Positions 5,485 to 5,489 of a stretch of 5,489 nt of DNA are shown here, in pieces (positions within the stretch are counted from its first letter, which is position 1; every line of letters begins with the position of its first letter). Made by a program: the position numbers and the translations under genes. Origin of the DNA: Chloroflexia bacterium (GTDB taxonomy: Bacteria; Chloroflexota; Chloroflexia; Thermomicrobiales; UBA6265). The notes under the pieces were generated by a model. The model ran no database searches, had not been told where the DNA came from, and worked only from the letters and a program-made list of their open reading frames with translations. The stretch covers positions 1-5,489 of the forward strand of contig JACCVE010000080.1 of NCBI GenBank assembly GCA_013698285.1. Reading direction: 5' to 3'.

Positions 5485-5489
5485 CCGTT

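Larger units (their letters stand above)
5090..5489. other. Region without a convincing gene
   Basis: Open frames here are short, Arg/Pro/Ser-rich and lack ribosome binding sites, as expected of random GC-rich DNA. It holds a partial tRNA-Gly-like sequence (5230-5259), an inverted repeat (5292-5329) and a hairpin near the right edge (5458-5484). GC changes from about 58% (5101-5160) to about 75-77% (5341-5460) by hand count. A gene running off the right edge on the plus strand cannot be excluded, since two plus frames remain open to the end. Confidence 0.5.

Overview
The window is GC-rich, strongly so on the left and at the far right end. The left side carries a tandem pair of YYY-motif (DUF2298 / Chlor_Arch_YYY) membrane proteins, a family known mainly from Chloroflexi and some Archaea. 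The two tRNA genes have no encoded CCA. Together with high-GC codon use and Shine-Dalgarno starts, this suggests a high-GC Chloroflexota bacterium (Thermomicrobia/Sphaerobacter-like). The taxonomic guess is inference from gene family and composition only.

Layout: (1) 1-672, the C-terminal end of a DUF2298-type membrane protein whose 5' part lies outside the window. (2) 700-3084, a complete 794-residue paralogue in the same direction, 27 nt downstream and very probably co-transcribed. (3) 3085-3210, a spacer ending in a sigma70-like promoter. (4) 3211-3283 tRNA-Pro(UGG) and 3339-3411 tRNA-Gly(UCC), apparently one short tRNA operon. (5) 3412-3593, a convergent spacer with two stem-loops. (6) 3594-4514 (minus), an acetamidase/formamidase-family protein with a strong ribosome binding site. 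(7) 4515-5270, a lower-GC stretch with two doubtful minus-strand small ORFs that overlap by ATGA (87 and 73 codons). (8) 5271-5489, GC-rich again, with inverted repeats but no convincing gene.

How the parts relate: the YYY pair probably acts in the membrane as polytopic proteins with an extracytoplasmic C-terminal domain; the function is unknown, and GT-C-type glycosyl transfer is a family-level guess. The tRNA operon and the amidase converge. The amidase would release ammonia from a small amide, and nothing in the window ties it to the YYY genes.

The most unusual signal is a near-copy of the tRNA-Gly T-arm and 3' end at 5230-5259, in direct orientation about 1.85 kb downstream of the intact tRNA. 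The lower-GC amidase/small-ORF block lies exactly between the two copies. This resembles the attL/attR footprint of an element that integrated at a tRNA gene, but no integrase is visible, so it is a hypothesis only. I found no CRISPR array, complete IS element or clear defence system.
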